This document shows positions 1 through 10,886 of a stretch of 64,000 nt of DNA, one piece after another. Numbering within the stretch: the stretch's first letter is position 1; each line of letters opens with the position of its first letter. The notes below the pieces were generated by a model. The model did not search any database. It was not told where the DNA came from and was given only the letters and a program-made list of their open reading frames with translations. Source of the stretch: Perognathus longimembris pacificus (lineage: Eukaryota; Chordata; Mammalia; Rodentia; Heteromyidae); contig NC_063176.1 of the NCBI RefSeq assembly GCF_023159225.1, forward strand, positions 6,956,963-7,020,962, read 5' to 3'. The position numbers and the translations under genes are program-made.

Positions 1-944
1 TTGAAGGTAGAGGGATGGTCACTTTGCTTGCTCTGAGGATGGAGAAATACCGCACGGGAGGGAGGCCATCACCGGGCTGTTCCCTGGTGTTTAGCAGGCT
101 TTCAATTGCCCAGCCGGAAGTTTCCGTTGTAAAGCAAGCAGGCTCTCAGGGACTCTTGGTACAGAATCAGAACGAACTCTGCGAGAGGGAAGCCTGGAGG
201 AATTCTCCCAGCTTGCCGCGCGTGGGTGTAAGATGTCGGGATGTGCAGTTGCCTGTAACCCACGCGACCTGCCGAAGCAGGAATTAGAGTGGCCATTGCC
301 GTCTGAGAACGTGGACGCCAAGGTAAGATGGCTGGTGAAATCAGCAGTAGGAGAAACATCAACACACAGCCCGGTAGTGGTTCATCCATCTGAAGGATGT
401 TGCATTACATGGTATTAAAAAAAATCAGCAGTGGATTATAATAAAAGAAGATTATTCGTGGCACGAAAGCCTGAGGTTTGCAAGGGGCTCGGAAGTAGCC
501 AGAAGATGGCTCCTTTTCTTGACGTTGAGCGCGGTCCAGACGCCTCCGCTTTGCTCACCCTCCATCCTGACGGGTCATCCTGCGGGAGGGCGGAGTGGGG
601 AAGCAACACGAAGCATGGCAGTTCTCTTACCTGAACAATACAGGGATTGTTGCTCTTTGCATCTCTTTGGCAACTGACTGGGTTGTTTGGCGACCTCTAG
701 CTGCAGTGGAGTCTGGACCTGTGTCCTGGTGTGTGTTTAGCTGAAATTTGGGGTGCTATTGCCAAGGATTGGAAGGGAGAATAGAGAGTGGGGGCCCCAC
801 AAACAGCTTCCGCCCAGATGTTTATCTCCATCCTGCTCTTTCTTAACAACCTTATGAAAAAGGGGGCAGAGCAGCGGGTGTGGTCTGACTGGCCAGGTCC
901 CACCGAACCTCATCCAGTTCAAGCACGGACCCGGGCAGAGCGCA
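1..944. other. Unassigned unique sequence
   Basis: No repeat, RNA gene or coding exon recognised. The short open frames on both strands lack family motifs and overlap one another, as expected by chance in moderately GC-rich DNA. Confidence 0.5.
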
Positions 945-949
945 CCATG

Positions 950-1010
950 CGGGCTAATGGGAAGAGCGCTGGATTAGGGGTCAGAAGACCGAGTTCTCAG
1001 CCTGCTCTGT
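950..1010 (+). repeat. MIR fragment, tRNA-related end
   Basis: The stretch reading 'agcgctggattaggggtcag' followed by a degraded 'gaccgagttct' matches the 5' part of the ancient mammalian SINE MIR (tRNA-like head, then the 'cctgggttcgaatcc' region). It is short and diverged. The long open frame that starts upstream at 788 runs through this repeat, which argues against coding. Confidence 0.45.
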
Positions 1011-1075
1011 GGTCAGTGTCGCCGTCTTTAACCAGCAAGGATAGCACACCGGGGAGCTTGATACCCATGCATCCC

Positions 1076-1256
1076 ATCGAATGTCAGGGCAGCATTGTGA
1101 CGCAGGTATTATTTATTCTCTATGTTCTACAGAAGATTAGGCCAAGTATCAAAGAACAAAGTGGCTCAAGGGTAGAGAGCTTGTAGGGCTGAAATTCAAA
1201 CCAGGCTTCTGAGCCCAAGCCAGAGCTCTTTCTGTTAAATCGTACTGCCCTGCCTG
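1076..1256 (-). repeat. MIR element, antisense
   Basis: On the plus strand the order is a 'gcaggtattatttattctc' block, then 'aaagtggctcaagggtagag', then 'gaaattcaaaccaggcttct' and 'gagctctttctgttaaatcgt'. This is the reverse complement of MIR: core, then the region before the tRNA-like head, then the head. The copy is nearly full length but heavily mutated. Confidence 0.65.
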
Positions 1257-1334
1257 CCAAGTACCAGCTGGCCAATATGGATTTGAAGTTGAATATAAGC
1301 ACTTTTACTTTGAGCCCTTCTATTTGTGTTGTAT

Positions 1335-1472
1335 CCTTCCCCCCTCCCTCCCTCTCGCTCCCTCTCTCCCTTCTTCCCTCCCTCCCTCCTTCCCTCCCTC
1401 CCTCCCTCCCTCCCTCCCTCCCTCCCTCCCTCCCTCCCTCCCTCCTTCCCTCCCTCCCTCCCTCCTTCCCCT
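1335..1472. repeat. (CCCT)n / (AGGG)n microsatellite
   Basis: About 135 bases of almost uninterrupted CCCT units with a few CTTCC variants. Open frames on both strands here encode only Pro/Leu/Ser or Gly/Arg/Glu periodic peptides and are artefacts of the repeat. Unlike the other pyrimidine tracts in this window, I see no SINE directly attached to it. Confidence 0.97.
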
Positions 1473-2221
1473 CATCTGTATTGGAGAATGGATTCTCTGA
1501 ACTGGCCTTGCCCATACATTGTGTTGTTTGGTAGGCCCCTTCCAAGCTCTTCTTTTAGCAGACAAATGGATCTTCCTTTTCTTTTATTAGCTTTCTGCTC
1601 TTTTAAAAATTTGCCAAAGGACCACATACTCAAAAATACAGATAATACAGAAGGATCTGTGCTAGTTTCCTCAGCCCCTCCTTTCTCTTTCCCAGAAGCA
1701 GCCTGGCAATTCAGGGTTCTTTGTTTGTGCATTTATTTCTGTCTAGGTCTTTAAAAAGTAAAAATGGCAATGTGTAGGTTGTCCTGTAATTTGCTTTTTT
1801 TTTTTTCCATTTAACAATACACCGTATCTTTATATATCAGTGTATCAACTCTGGTCTCATTCTTGCTGACTGCGTATCTGACTTCAGATTTTGTTCTTCA
1901 TTTGGTATTGTATGGTGTGTTATTAATAGTGTATGTAGACTTTGGGGGTCGCATCATACCCGTTCTGAGCCATGGGTCTGTCGTTAGCTGAGCAATCTGG
2001 GGGAAATGAGTTTGCTGCTCTGTAACCTCACGTGATGCTGGGAATTCACAATGAGGTAACACATGCAATGGCCCTCGGATAAAGCTTGGTGTGTAAGCTC
2101 TATGAGGGCTACTTGAGGACTGGCTATCCTTTTGCACCTGGACGTCATTTCATAATAGGCATGGCCTCCTGTTGCTTGTCTCTCTAATTCCTTGCTGTTT
2201 GCTTGCTAAAACACTATTGTA
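1473..2221. other. Unassigned AT-leaning sequence
   Basis: Contains a poly(T) run near 1795 and the phrase 'acaatacaccgtatcttt', which resembles words in old L1 or DNA-transposon relics, but I cannot assign a family. No gene seen. Confidence 0.4.
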
Positions 2222-2505
2222 AGCCAGGTGCAGGTGGCTCACACCTGTAATCTTAGCGACTTAGGAGGCTGAGATCTGAGGATTGTGATTCAAAGCCAAT
2301 TTGGGCAGACCCTGTGAGACTCTTTTATCCAATTCACCACCAAAAAAGCCAGGAGTGGAACTGTGGCTCAAGGGGTAGAGCTCTAGCCTTGATCACAAAA
2401 GATCACAAAAGCCCAGGAACAGTGCCCAAGCTCAGGAACAGTTCCCAGGGCCATTGTTCAAGCCCCAGGACCAGCAGCCCCTCTTCCCCCAACAAAAACA
2501 CACAA
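2222..2505 (+). repeat. 7SL-Geo dimeric SINE
   Basis: Begins with a 7SL/B1-type head ('ggtggctcacacctgtaatc', 'aggaggctgagatctgagga'), continues into 'agaccctgtgagactctt', then the Geo module ('ggaactgtggctcaaggggt', 'agagctctagccttga') and ends 'caagccccaggaccagcagc' with an A-rich tail. Inside the Geo part two short stretches are doubled: 'gatcacaaaa' occurs twice in a row near 2391-2410, followed by two similar 'caggaaca' blocks. These are probably slippage duplications. Full length apart from that. Confidence 0.85.
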
Positions 2506-2533
2506 ATGTGACCCATCGACATTAACCTACATG

Positions 2534-2534
<1 letters not shown>

Positions 2535-2577
<43 letters not shown>
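2535..2577. repeat. (TG)n microsatellite
   Basis: About 21 perfect TG units, about 30 bases downstream of the tail of the preceding SINE. Confidence 0.98.
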
Positions 2578-2580
<3 letters not shown>

Positions 2581-3694
2581 AGCTTTGGGGGCCGCGGTAT
2601 CTTCTCTGGTTTTCCACGCAACCTTCTCCTCCATCCTCTTAGCAGGCCCTCCCAAGGACTCACGCCGTAGGAAAGTGCGTTGGAATCTTGTGGATTCAAA
2701 CCCCACTTCTGGCATGTACCCAGGCCATTATTCCCTTAAGCAACCAGCTGCAGTCTCATGGTGGAAACACAGATCAGTTACAGCCTGGTTTTCGAAGGAG
2801 AACCGGGGGACCACATCACCCCGGCCCTGCTCCTGGTGGGCGCCATCTGCTCCCCTTAGACAAGCAAGGGGGGGGGGGCTCAGCCTGCAGGGGACCCCAG
2901 GCGCTCGCGAGGGAGCCCGCTCACCTGTTATCTGCTCGCGCGCGTTGCTTGTGGGTTTGTTTCATCGTGTGTTTGTCTGGCAGGCTCCAAAAGAGACTGT
3001 CCTACTTTCCATGAGAACAATCAGTCCAACATGTGAAGAAATTAGGTCCTCGGGGGGGGAGAAAAGAATCTTGCTCGAGAGGGCTCGTAATGGCTCCTTG
3101 ACCACACGCTGTGCCTGCCAATTTGTAACAGAGAAATATTTCAGACGTTGAGAGCCAGTGTTGGTGTGCACAGCCACGGCTTGGAGAGGGATGGTTGCTT
3201 TCTGGGGAGGGCGCCCTCCCCCGGGGGCCCCCCCATCATCGATTCAATCTGGAGAGGATCTGTCTGCCAGGCTCCTTCTCTTGCACCATGGAGGCCGGGC
3301 CATCCATCGTCCTGTGCCTTTGGAAACTGCTATTGTGCTGGGCATGGGAACTGCCAGGGGAACTGTTGCATCTGCCATCTGGTGGGGCAGGGGAGGGGGC
3401 TGCCCGCCCCGTGCGCGGTGGCATGCGGCAGGTGTGCTTCCAGAGGACTCAGTGGGATTATAGAGAAGGGCACAGGAAACGGCCACGCATGGAATTGGGC
3501 CTGGAGTTGGAAACGGCCCTCTCCCAGACTTGGTTTCCGCAAGGCCGAGTCTTCTCTCGCGCCTGTCCTCGGGAGCAAATCCCCTTTTCTGACCCCCCCC
3601 CCCTCCAGTGCTTGCTTTGTATGCAGTGTTCGGGCTAAAAAGAAAAGAGAAGCCGTTGACTCTTAGGGTAGTTTCTGGGGCATTAGTTGCACGT
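2578..3694. other. GC-rich stretch, no gene supported
   Basis: GC-rich with G or C homopolymers (G run near 2868-2878, C run near 3593-3603) and a CpG cluster around 2905-2945. An ATG at 3289 sits in a good Kozak context (caccATGG) and opens a frame of about 115 codons whose first residues are hydrophobic. There is no homology I recognise, no supporting splice structure, and the sequence ends in low-complexity proline codons, so I do not call it a gene. Confidence 0.4.
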
Positions 3695-3930
3695 CTTTCC
3701 TTTTCGGCGGTGTGGGGTTTGAAGAGGTCCTCGATCTTGCTTGGCTTGCCTGCTCTGCTGGTACTCCACTGCTTGGCCATGCCTCCGGCTCATTTTTGCC
3801 CCTTTTCCAGAGGAGTCTCGTAGACTTTTCTGCATGGGATGGTTTTGAACCGTGATCCTCTGGATCTTGGCTTTCGGAGTGGATTAAAGGGTTGAGCCTA
3901 TAATCCTGATGTCCGGCTTCCTCCACCTAG
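3695..3930 (-). repeat. B1-dID-type SINE, antisense, degraded
   Basis: On the plus strand an ID-like block comes first ('gtgtggggtttgaagaggtc', 'ggtactccactgcttggcca', 'cctccggctc'), followed by an antisense 7SL block ('gaaccgtgatcctc', 'gagcctataatcctgatgtc'). That order is the reverse complement of B1-dID, a 7SL monomer joined to an ID monomer, known from several squirrel-related and other rodents. Strongly mutated. Confidence 0.6.
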
Positions 3931-3944
3931 CATTTATTTTACTT

Positions 3945-4145
3945 TTGGCCGGGAGCTAGGACTGTAATCCTCCTCGTAACGCTTCTACCTACATCAGCAT
4001 GACCGGGATTATAGGCGTGAATCCCCACGCTGCCTCAGTTCGCCAAGACCGAATCCTATTAACTTCCTTCAGAAACTGGCTTCAAGCCACGATCCTCCTG
4101 CTATTTACCTCCAAGGTGCTAGTGGTGCGTCACCGTGTCTGGGAC
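3945..4145 (-). repeat. Two degraded 7SL/B1 monomer fragments, antisense
   Basis: The first ends with 'gggattataggcgtgaatcc', the second contains 'cttcaagccacgatcctcct' and 'aaggtgctagtggtgcgtca'. Both are reverse complements of the 7SL Alu-domain-like head. They directly follow the B1-dID copy and may be remains of separate insertions. Confidence 0.5.
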
Positions 4146-5171
4146 TTCAAGGCCGTTTAAGCTTTGCCTACCCTGTCACTTGTGACCGTGACAGACAGAG
4201 GAAGGTCTGGTTCCGGAAAGACGTTGAAGATGGCCCAGCCACGCGGGCCCAGCGCACAGAGTTCCCTAAGGCACCGCCGCTCAAGCCAGCCGCAGGCCTG
4301 TCTTTGCCCATTCACAGCTCACTCTGATGATCCCCAGTAGCTTGAGGTGACGGAGGCCCTTCATGCTGCACACCAAATCCACCTCCTTGAAGCGGGGGCG
4401 GTGCTGACAAGTGACTGGGAGAAACGAGTAACGTGTGGCCCGCACTTGTGCAAATGGCTGAGAACTCAGGAGGCGTTCCAGGCCAAGGATGTCATCATCC
4501 CGATTCTTCCAATGCAAGAAATGAACCAATGAAAACCTTAGCTCTCAAAAACAACAAAACAAAAAGCATGGGGCAAAGGCAGCCGTTCTAGTACCTCAGG
4601 AGGGATGGCGGTGGAGTCGTGGCTGGGAATGTGTGTGAGATCTGGGCCATTTTCAAACCCTAGGGCACGCGTGCAGTGGGATTGGCCCTTCTTGCCTCTC
4701 TTTTCTCTGTTTCTCAACTTCAGCGTATGTTGGCTCTTTCGTGGGCTGAGAGGAAGCCCTTCACAGGTGGATCAGAAGGCGGTTCTCTCCATTTTCCAAC
4801 AGCACAGGAACGCCATCAGCCAGCTTCCCAACGGAGTAAACAAGAGCAAACGCAATCAAGCGCTTCTGGGTTGGTGAGGCCGAGGGACACTTCCCAAGCC
4901 TGGGGCAGGGGCTCTGGGGGGGGGGGGGAAGCCTGGCTGTACCTGCCCCATAGGAGAGGCGCGACTGCAGATGACGTTATAGGAGATTGTGCTGGAAGAG
5001 GACGCATGGATGTGGTCTCTCGGAAGGAAGGGAAAGGCTAGCGGAAAAGATGACAAGATCTTGTCTATGGCTCCCCACTGGGCTGCGGAACACTAGCACT
5101 CCCTCCTGCAATCAGTCTGCAGTTTGCTACCTGTGATCCGACCTCCTCTACCCTCCCGTCCCAGCCCAGCC
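4146..5171. other. Unassigned sequence
   Basis: No repeat or gene recognised. A 13-base G run lies near 4916-4928. Open frames are short and compositionally driven. Confidence 0.4.
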
Positions 5172-6084
5172 TTTACTCTATTCTACTATCTATTTCTATG
5201 AAATCATTTTTTCAAATCTCCTATGTCAGCAAGAGCATGCAGGATTTGGATTTCTGCACCTGACTTTTTTTTTTTTTTTTCACTTGATCTGATGTCCTTC
5301 AGTTTCAGTCAAGTTGTTGCAGGTGACAAGATTTCCTTCCTTTTATGGTTGCCTAATGCTTGGCTGTGAACATATGCCACGTTTTGTTTATTCATCCATG
5401 CGTTCGTGGGTGTTTTGGTTGGTTCTGCTCATGTAACACAGGCATGCAGGTACTGCTTTGAGAGATTTCTTTTCCCATCCAATAGTGGGAAAGATACTCG
5501 ATCCTAGGGTAGTTGTACATATTCCGTTTGTGGAAGATCGTCATTGTTTCGTGTAATGGCCGTGCTAATTTACATGATCACTAACAACATCTAGGACATT
5601 TATTTTCATACATCCTAACCAGCATCTGTTATACTTTTTATCCTTTTGATTATACTCAGTGGGGTGAGTGCATGTCTCATTGTTTTGATTTGCATTTCCC
5701 TGATGATTATTGATACTGAGCATTTTTTTCATATCTTTGTTGGCCATTTGTGTATCCTCATTTGTGATAAGTCTATTCAGATCAGTTCCTCATTTTTAAA
5801 ATAGGTTATGATTACTTTTGCCATTGTTTGGGTTCTGACTACAGGCTGGAAATCAGCCTCTTCTCGGATGAATAGTTTGCAAATGATTTTTCCATTCTTC
5901 CGCTCCTCTCTTCACTTTGCTGATTGCTTTCTTTGCTGTGCAGAAGCTCTGGAGTTTGATATGATCTATGTATTTGCTTTTCTTGCTTGTACTTTAAGGG
6001 TGTTATGCAAAAGAATCATTTGTCTGTACCAATACATGAGGCTTCTCTCATACTTGAATTAGTAAATTTCTGGTCTCACGTGTA
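5172..6084 (-). repeat. LINE-1 3' region, antisense, old
   Basis: Reads as the reverse complement of the mammalian L1 3' end. Landmarks in plus-strand order are 'ctttccttccttttatggttg'-like wording near 5335, 'catcctaaccagcatctgtt', 'ttgttttgatttgcatttcc', 'ttggccatttgtgtatcctc' and 'gctgtgcagaagctctggag'. Strongly diverged, so an old subfamily. The copy continues after a SINE insertion at about 6085-6335. Open frames inside are relics or chance and encode no intact L1 protein. Confidence 0.8.
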
Positions 6085-6335
6085 GGTATTATTATGATTA
6101 TTATCATTTTGTGTTGATCCTGGGACTTGAAGTCAGGTCTGGGGTGTTGTCTCTGAGCTTTTTGCTCCATGTTAGTGCGTTACCATCAAAGCCACATCTC
6201 CACTTCTAACTTTTTGGTGGTCAATTGGAAATAAGAGTCTCACAGCCTTTGTAGCCCAGGCTGGCTTTGAACTGTGCGCCTCAGATCTCAGTTTCCTGAG
6301 GAGCTAGGATTACAGAGCCACAGGCGCCTGGCCAC
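6085..6335 (-). repeat. 7SL-Geo SINE, antisense, inserted in L1
   Basis: Plus-strand order is the Geo module ('cctgggacttgaagtcaggt', 'ctgagctttttgctccatgt'), then the 7SL head ('aggctggctttgaactgtgc', 'gagctaggattacagagcca'). Flanks 'cacgtgtaggtatt' and 'cacctggtaggttttt' look like a decayed target-site duplication, and L1 wording resumes on the far side. Confidence 0.8.
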
Positions 6336-6420
6336 CTGGTAGGTTTTTGAACCATGCCAAGTGATTTTTTGTATAGGCTCACAGTCCTTTCTTATCCCAG
6401 GAGTTCTGTCATCTCAGTGG
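6336..6420 (-). repeat. LINE-1 continuation, antisense
   Basis: 'gtaggtttttgaaccatgcc' and 'gattttttgtataggctcac' match the antisense L1 wording that normally follows the segment ending at 6084, so this is the other half of the L1 split by the SINE. Confidence 0.65.
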
Positions 6421-8630
6421 AGATTATAACCAGCTGATAGTTTTATTACAAATGGAGATTTGGTGGGGACAAAAGCCCTAAGTTTTTATCCTGGGAGAGG
6501 CCTGGAAATCTGTTGTGACAAATTCTTGTCTATAGCAGCAGCTGCTTCTGGCCTGATCTTTTAAGAAACACTACTTTGGCCGCTTTCTAAGCTTGACCTA
6601 TGATGGTCCCTACTACCAGTGTGCTTTCTGCCTCCCACACGAGTGAAAGCCCTCATCACTGACTTGGCGGAAAAGGACCCGTTCTGAGGAACCAAACCGA
6701 TAGCTGATGGGCAACCTGGGTAAAACCCAGCAACTATTTGGGTAGGTGCTGGCATTTGACTTTGCCTTCCTGCCTGGGGCCCGTGGGTTAGACGGCAGCA
6801 GAGCCCAAGCCCATTTAGGTTTTGTCAACACCAGCAGCTACAATGAAGGAAAATGGCAGGTGGGATTGTGGGCAGGGTTGGAATTTGACCTCTGGGGTCA
6901 GTTCCTTCACGGGCAGCTTGACTAAAGGGAGGAGGAAGGAGGGAGGCAGCCCTCCTCTCCACCGGGCTGCAGGCGTTGCTTTTACATCTCGGTCTCGGCA
7001 TCTTCCTCCATGTCCTCTGGGCCCAACTCCAGGGCCTCCTGATGCCCAGAGTCTGTTCCACAGTCTCTAGCTGAGGACGTAGAGCAGCCCCCCCCCCCCC
7101 AGGCTTTCCTGCCTAGCGGCCTTCTGCATTGGTTATTTTCCCTTTTCTACTCATTTCTGCGCCATTCCTATGGCTTTTCACTTTGCCAGGTGACAAGGTT
7201 ATAGGATTCACCTATGGATCCTTATGGTACACACCGTGAGAGGCAATGTGGCCAAGAAAGCACAGAGCTTGAAAGGGAGGTGGTCTGAAGTCAGTCCCAG
7301 CTTTGCATCGTTTCCCACTGAATACTCTTATGTCCTTGAGAAATGGACGTAGCCATTCCGTGCTTCACGTTATGGGGTTAACCAAAGCCCCGAGGTGTAG
7401 GGGTTGTTTCACGTATGAAAGAGACAGCCTTCGGAGAGAGTTTCGCTCCCTCTCTTGCGGTTCCCAGGGCAATAACCCCACAAGCTCTTCTTTTTGGAAA
7501 GAGCCTTCCATGTTAACGAGTGACTGTGGTAGACACCTACCTTGACTGCCACCACCATGGTGGATCAGGTGTTTGGGGCATTCCCACGACAGCGTGTGAG
7601 CGGACGGCCAGGCTGGGTGCAGCTGAGAGAAAGTTCTGCAGACCTTCCATGGAGACAGACCACTCTCTGACACGGTTACTGCCTCTGATCCCGAGGAAGT
7701 AAGTCCTGCTCACACTCTGGCAGTTGAGGCTGAGCCAATACGAGCAGTGTGGTATTCAGGAGCACTGCTTTAAATAATCCTTCTCCTTAATAGCTTTGCC
7801 CCTGGCATGTGACAGGTGTTTACATTATTAAGTAAAAGCATTTAAACTGTGAGCTCCTTGGTAGAGGGTGAAGGAGATTAAAATCCAAGCGGTGCTCTAG
7901 CCATTTAAATCAATGAGACTTGTCAGATCTGTAACACATGAGCTACTTAGAGGGCATAGGCACCTATTGTTTCTGAGTCTCAACTAATATCTCAATAAGC
8001 ACGTCCCCCAAAGTCTGGCCAGGCTTTAGGATGCTCATTAAAGGCTAGTCTGACTATGGCCTCTTTCTCAGCAGAGACAGTATTAATTAATAGTTGGCTA
8101 AGTGTGCACTAAATAGTTATGCTATTAGGAAAGATCAGAGCTTAAGGTGATTCCTGTTTAGAGAAATGGTCTTTTGAGGAATCTCAATGGTCAAGTCCTG
8201 TAGCTTATCAGAGGCAAGATTAGAACGTGGCTTCCTACTCCAGAAGGGTGTTAAACCTAAGGGTGGGTTGGCTCACCTTTATCTTTTCCTAAGTTGGTTG
8301 GCCCAGTCATTAATCACCACACTGATAACCTCATGTTTCTTAGCAGCATTCAGGAACAAAGTTTCTGAAACTCAGCTCTTACCCTTTTTGCTCACAACCT
8401 GTGCTAGAAACTTCTCTCTTCCTTGGCTGGGCTATATTTTCGGTGTAGGTTAGAACTTGATGTAAGTAGGATGGGTAGGTCTTGAATGCTTAAATTCCAT
8501 AGGATTCCTTTGGGTATCTCTAGCTGATTTCTGTAGCCTCTACCAAGCTGGTTTCAAGAAGAGGCTGCCTCATTACTGCTGCTACAGAAACCTGTGTCTT
8601 CCACATTCTAAAAGGAATACTGGGTCCTTT
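6421..8630. other. Mostly unassigned unique sequence
   Basis: No gene recognised. A weak MIR-like stretch on the plus strand lies around 7255-7345 ('ggtggtctgaagtcagtccc', 'ttatgtccttgagaaatgg'). A 13-base C run lies near 7088-7100. The part at 7800-8170 is AT-rich and repeat-poor. Confidence 0.45.
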
Positions 8631-8848
8631 TTCTTTCTTTCTTTTTTTTTTTTTTTTGCCAGTCCTGGGGCTTGAACTCAGGGCCTGAGCACTGTCCCTG
8701 AGCTTCTTTTTGCTCAAGGCTAACACTCTGCCACTTGAGCCACAGCGCCAAATCTGGCTTTTTCTATATGTGTGGTGCTGAGGAATTGAACCCAGGGCTT
8801 CATGTATATGAGGCGAGCACTCTACCACTAGGCCATGTTCCTGGCCTG
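8631..8848 (-). repeat. IDL-Geo SINE, antisense
   Basis: Plus-strand order is a poly(T) tail, 'gccagtcctggggcttgaac', 'gctcaaggctaacactctgc', 'cacttgagccacagcgcc' (reverse complement of the Geo module), then 'gaattgaacccagggcttc' and 'ctaccactaggccatgttcc' (reverse complement of the ID-like head). Full length. Flanks 'gggtccttttt' and 'ggatccttctt' may be the target-site duplication. Confidence 0.9.
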
Positions 8849-10249
8849 GATCCTTCTTTGAATGCCTTGGCTTCATAGCTGAGCCTCGTGACCGCAGAAG
8901 GAAGTGCATGCCGGTAGGAACACAGGCAGGCGGTTTTCTCCAATTGGTGGCCCGTGCGGTGGCCTCCCTCCTCACCGCAGTGGGCGAGGCCTCTCGTCTC
9001 TACGGAGCCCTTTTTGGTCAAAAACGCAATAGTGAGACATCGTTCTAGCGGGGGGGCCCTCATGCCCGGCTACCCTAGGTACCCCCAGAGCTGGTGGTTA
9101 CACACGCAGAATCGCATGCCCCAACCCTGCTGAAGCACAGTGTGCATTTGCCAGGCTCGGCGGGGGCCCGTGGGCACACCACCCAGCCCGAGAGGCCCGG
9201 TGATCGCTTCCCACCACCCCGCCTGCCCCAAGAAGCCCTTCCGTGTAGCCCTGGCTGGGGGCAATGTGTCCTGATGCCCCTGCACGGTGAAGATGGGCTC
9301 TCCGGGGGTGGGGTGGAGCTTGCTAGAGCCGTCGAGCCTCTCATAGCTCTGACGGTGACTGAAAGGAGAAGGAAGGAAGAGCGTGTTCTCGGCGGAAGGA
9401 AGCGGTGGGAAAGCACTGCACGCGTTACCCCGCTGACCTCCGTGGCGGTGGCTAGTGCTGCCATGAGGGGATTTGATCGCGGAGCTACAGGGAAGTCACG
9501 CTCTGAGAGGCCCATTTGAGGGTCTTTATTGGAGAGCTGGTGACTGCAAGAGGACTCATGCACCCCGTCCCCCCAAATGTGCAGTCCTGGATATAGCTAG
9601 CACACAGCCTATAAAGGCAAAACCCACGTGGAGGTGAATGCGGCAGGCTGTGGGGACTAGCAAAGTGTGTTTACAGAAGCCAAGCCAGCCGGGCAAGGGG
9701 TCACTGCGTCTCCGCGAGGGGCTGTTAGAGGTTAGAGAAGTTACCTAGGGGCAACAACCAGGGGTAGGGATTGCCCGGAATCTAAAACTCGCAATAGAAA
9801 GCTAGGGGTAGGGAGTTCCTGGAGAGGAACAATCCACGACCTATGTGCAGTTCTGGGCCCGAGCGGAATGTCCCCGCCACCTAGGAAGGCGTTGAGCGGG
9901 CGGTGGGGACGGGCTGGCGTTCCGTAAGCCCCGGATCCGCGTGTCAGTGCCGCTACGACCATGGGAGCATCCGGACCCAAGAAGCAGCCTCCCCAAACAC
10001 AGCCCTGTTGGGAGCCCGCGGGGAGGGCTGTCCTCCAGCCCAGGTGACACTCCCTCAGCCCATCCATCAGTTCTGCCAAGTCCATCCCATGAACACACAG
10101 CCCCACGCTGCTTGTGGCCTTCGAAGCCACTGGGAAGGAAACCCAGTTTTAGGCATGGGAGGAGATCAGGGATGTATTCACAGAGGCGGCAGAGGAGCCT
10201 GGCTGCTCCGCTTGCTAACTCGGTGACGAGGAGAGGCTAGCTGCTTAAC
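8849..10249. other. GC-rich stretch, no recognised gene
   Basis: CpG-richer than the window average, especially 8940-9070, 9340-9480 and 9850-9960. A 'ggtctttattgg' motif near 9520, read on the minus strand, contains a polyadenylation-like AATAAA. With unusually uniform wording up to about 9960 this could be an unfamiliar LTR, but I cannot identify one. Open frames on both strands are GC-driven. Confidence 0.35.
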
Positions 10250-10340
10250 GCCCCTCCCTCCCTCCCTCCCTCCCTCCCTCCCTTCCTCCCTCCCTCCCTC
10301 CCTCCCTCCCTCCCTCTCTTCCTCCCTCCTTCCTTTCTTC
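10250..10340. repeat. (CCCT)n microsatellite
   Basis: About 90 bases of CCCT units with minor variants. It abuts the tail side of the antisense B1-dID copy that begins at 10354, so on the minus strand it is an AGGG-rich extension of that element's A-rich tail. Confidence 0.97.
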
Positions 10341-10353
10341 TGTCTCGCTTTCC

Positions 10354-10563
10354 TTTTTGGTGGTACTAGGGTTTTAACTTAGGGCCCTGAGCTTGCGAGG
10401 CAGGCATCCACCACTTGATCATCCTGCAGCTCTTTTTCTTGTGCTTTTAGTTGGTTTAAAAACATGGTCTCTTGCTATTCCTAGGGGCTGGCCTGGGTCA
10501 TGATCCTCCCACCTACATCTTTCAAATAGCTGGGCTTACAGGCGTGACCCGCCACACTTGTCT
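10354..10563 (-). repeat. B1-dID-type SINE, antisense
   Basis: 'ttggtggtactagggtttta' and 'cctgagcttgcgaggcaggc', 'caccacttgatcatcctgca' form the reverse complement of an ID monomer. 'atgatcctcccacctacatc' and 'gctgggcttacaggcgtgac' form the reverse complement of a 7SL head. Near full length, moderately diverged. Confidence 0.75.
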
Positions 10564-10659
10564 CAGAGGCAGGTATCTTTAAGTCTCCTATGGCAAGGGA
10601 ATGAACACGCAAATGGAAAAAAAAAGTCTTATTTTCGTTTTTTCAGGGCGATGGATTCT

Positions 10660-10872
10660 TTTTTTTTTTTTTTTTTGGCCAGTCCTGGGTCTTGAACTCA
10701 GGGCCTGAGCACTGTCCCTGGCTTCTTTTTTGCTCAAGGCTAGCACTCTGCCACTTGAGCCACAGCGCCGCTTCTGGCCGTTTTCTGTATATGTGGTGCT
10801 GGGGAATCGAACCCAGGGCCTCATGTATACAAGGCAAGCACTCTTGCCACTAGGCCATATCACCAGCCCCTG
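10660..10872 (-). repeat. IDL-Geo SINE, antisense, with target-site duplication
   Basis: Poly(T), then the reverse complement of Geo, then of the ID-like head ending 'ctaggccatatcaccagcc'. Flanked by 'gggcgatggattct' (10646-10659) and 'gggcaatggattct' (10873-10886), a 14-base duplication with one mismatch, so both ends are well defined and the insertion is fairly young. Confidence 0.95.
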
Positions 10873-10886
10873 GGGCAATGGATTCT

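Noticed and set aside
788..1186. 132-codon plus-strand frame
   Set aside because: Passes through a sense MIR fragment and an antisense MIR, so it is chance.
1335..1472. CRISPR-like or satellite array
   Set aside because: Units are 4 bases with no spacers. It is a plain microsatellite in a vertebrate genome.
2585..3151. 188-codon plus-strand frame
   Set aside because: Starts next to a TG microsatellite, crosses a G homopolymer and has no domain. Two other frames of similar length overlap it.
3289..3638. ATG in strong Kozak context opening a frame of about 115 codons with a hydrophobic start resembling a signal peptide
   Set aside because: No recognised family, a proline/cysteine-rich end caused by a C run, and overlapping equally long frames on both strands in the same GC-rich stretch.
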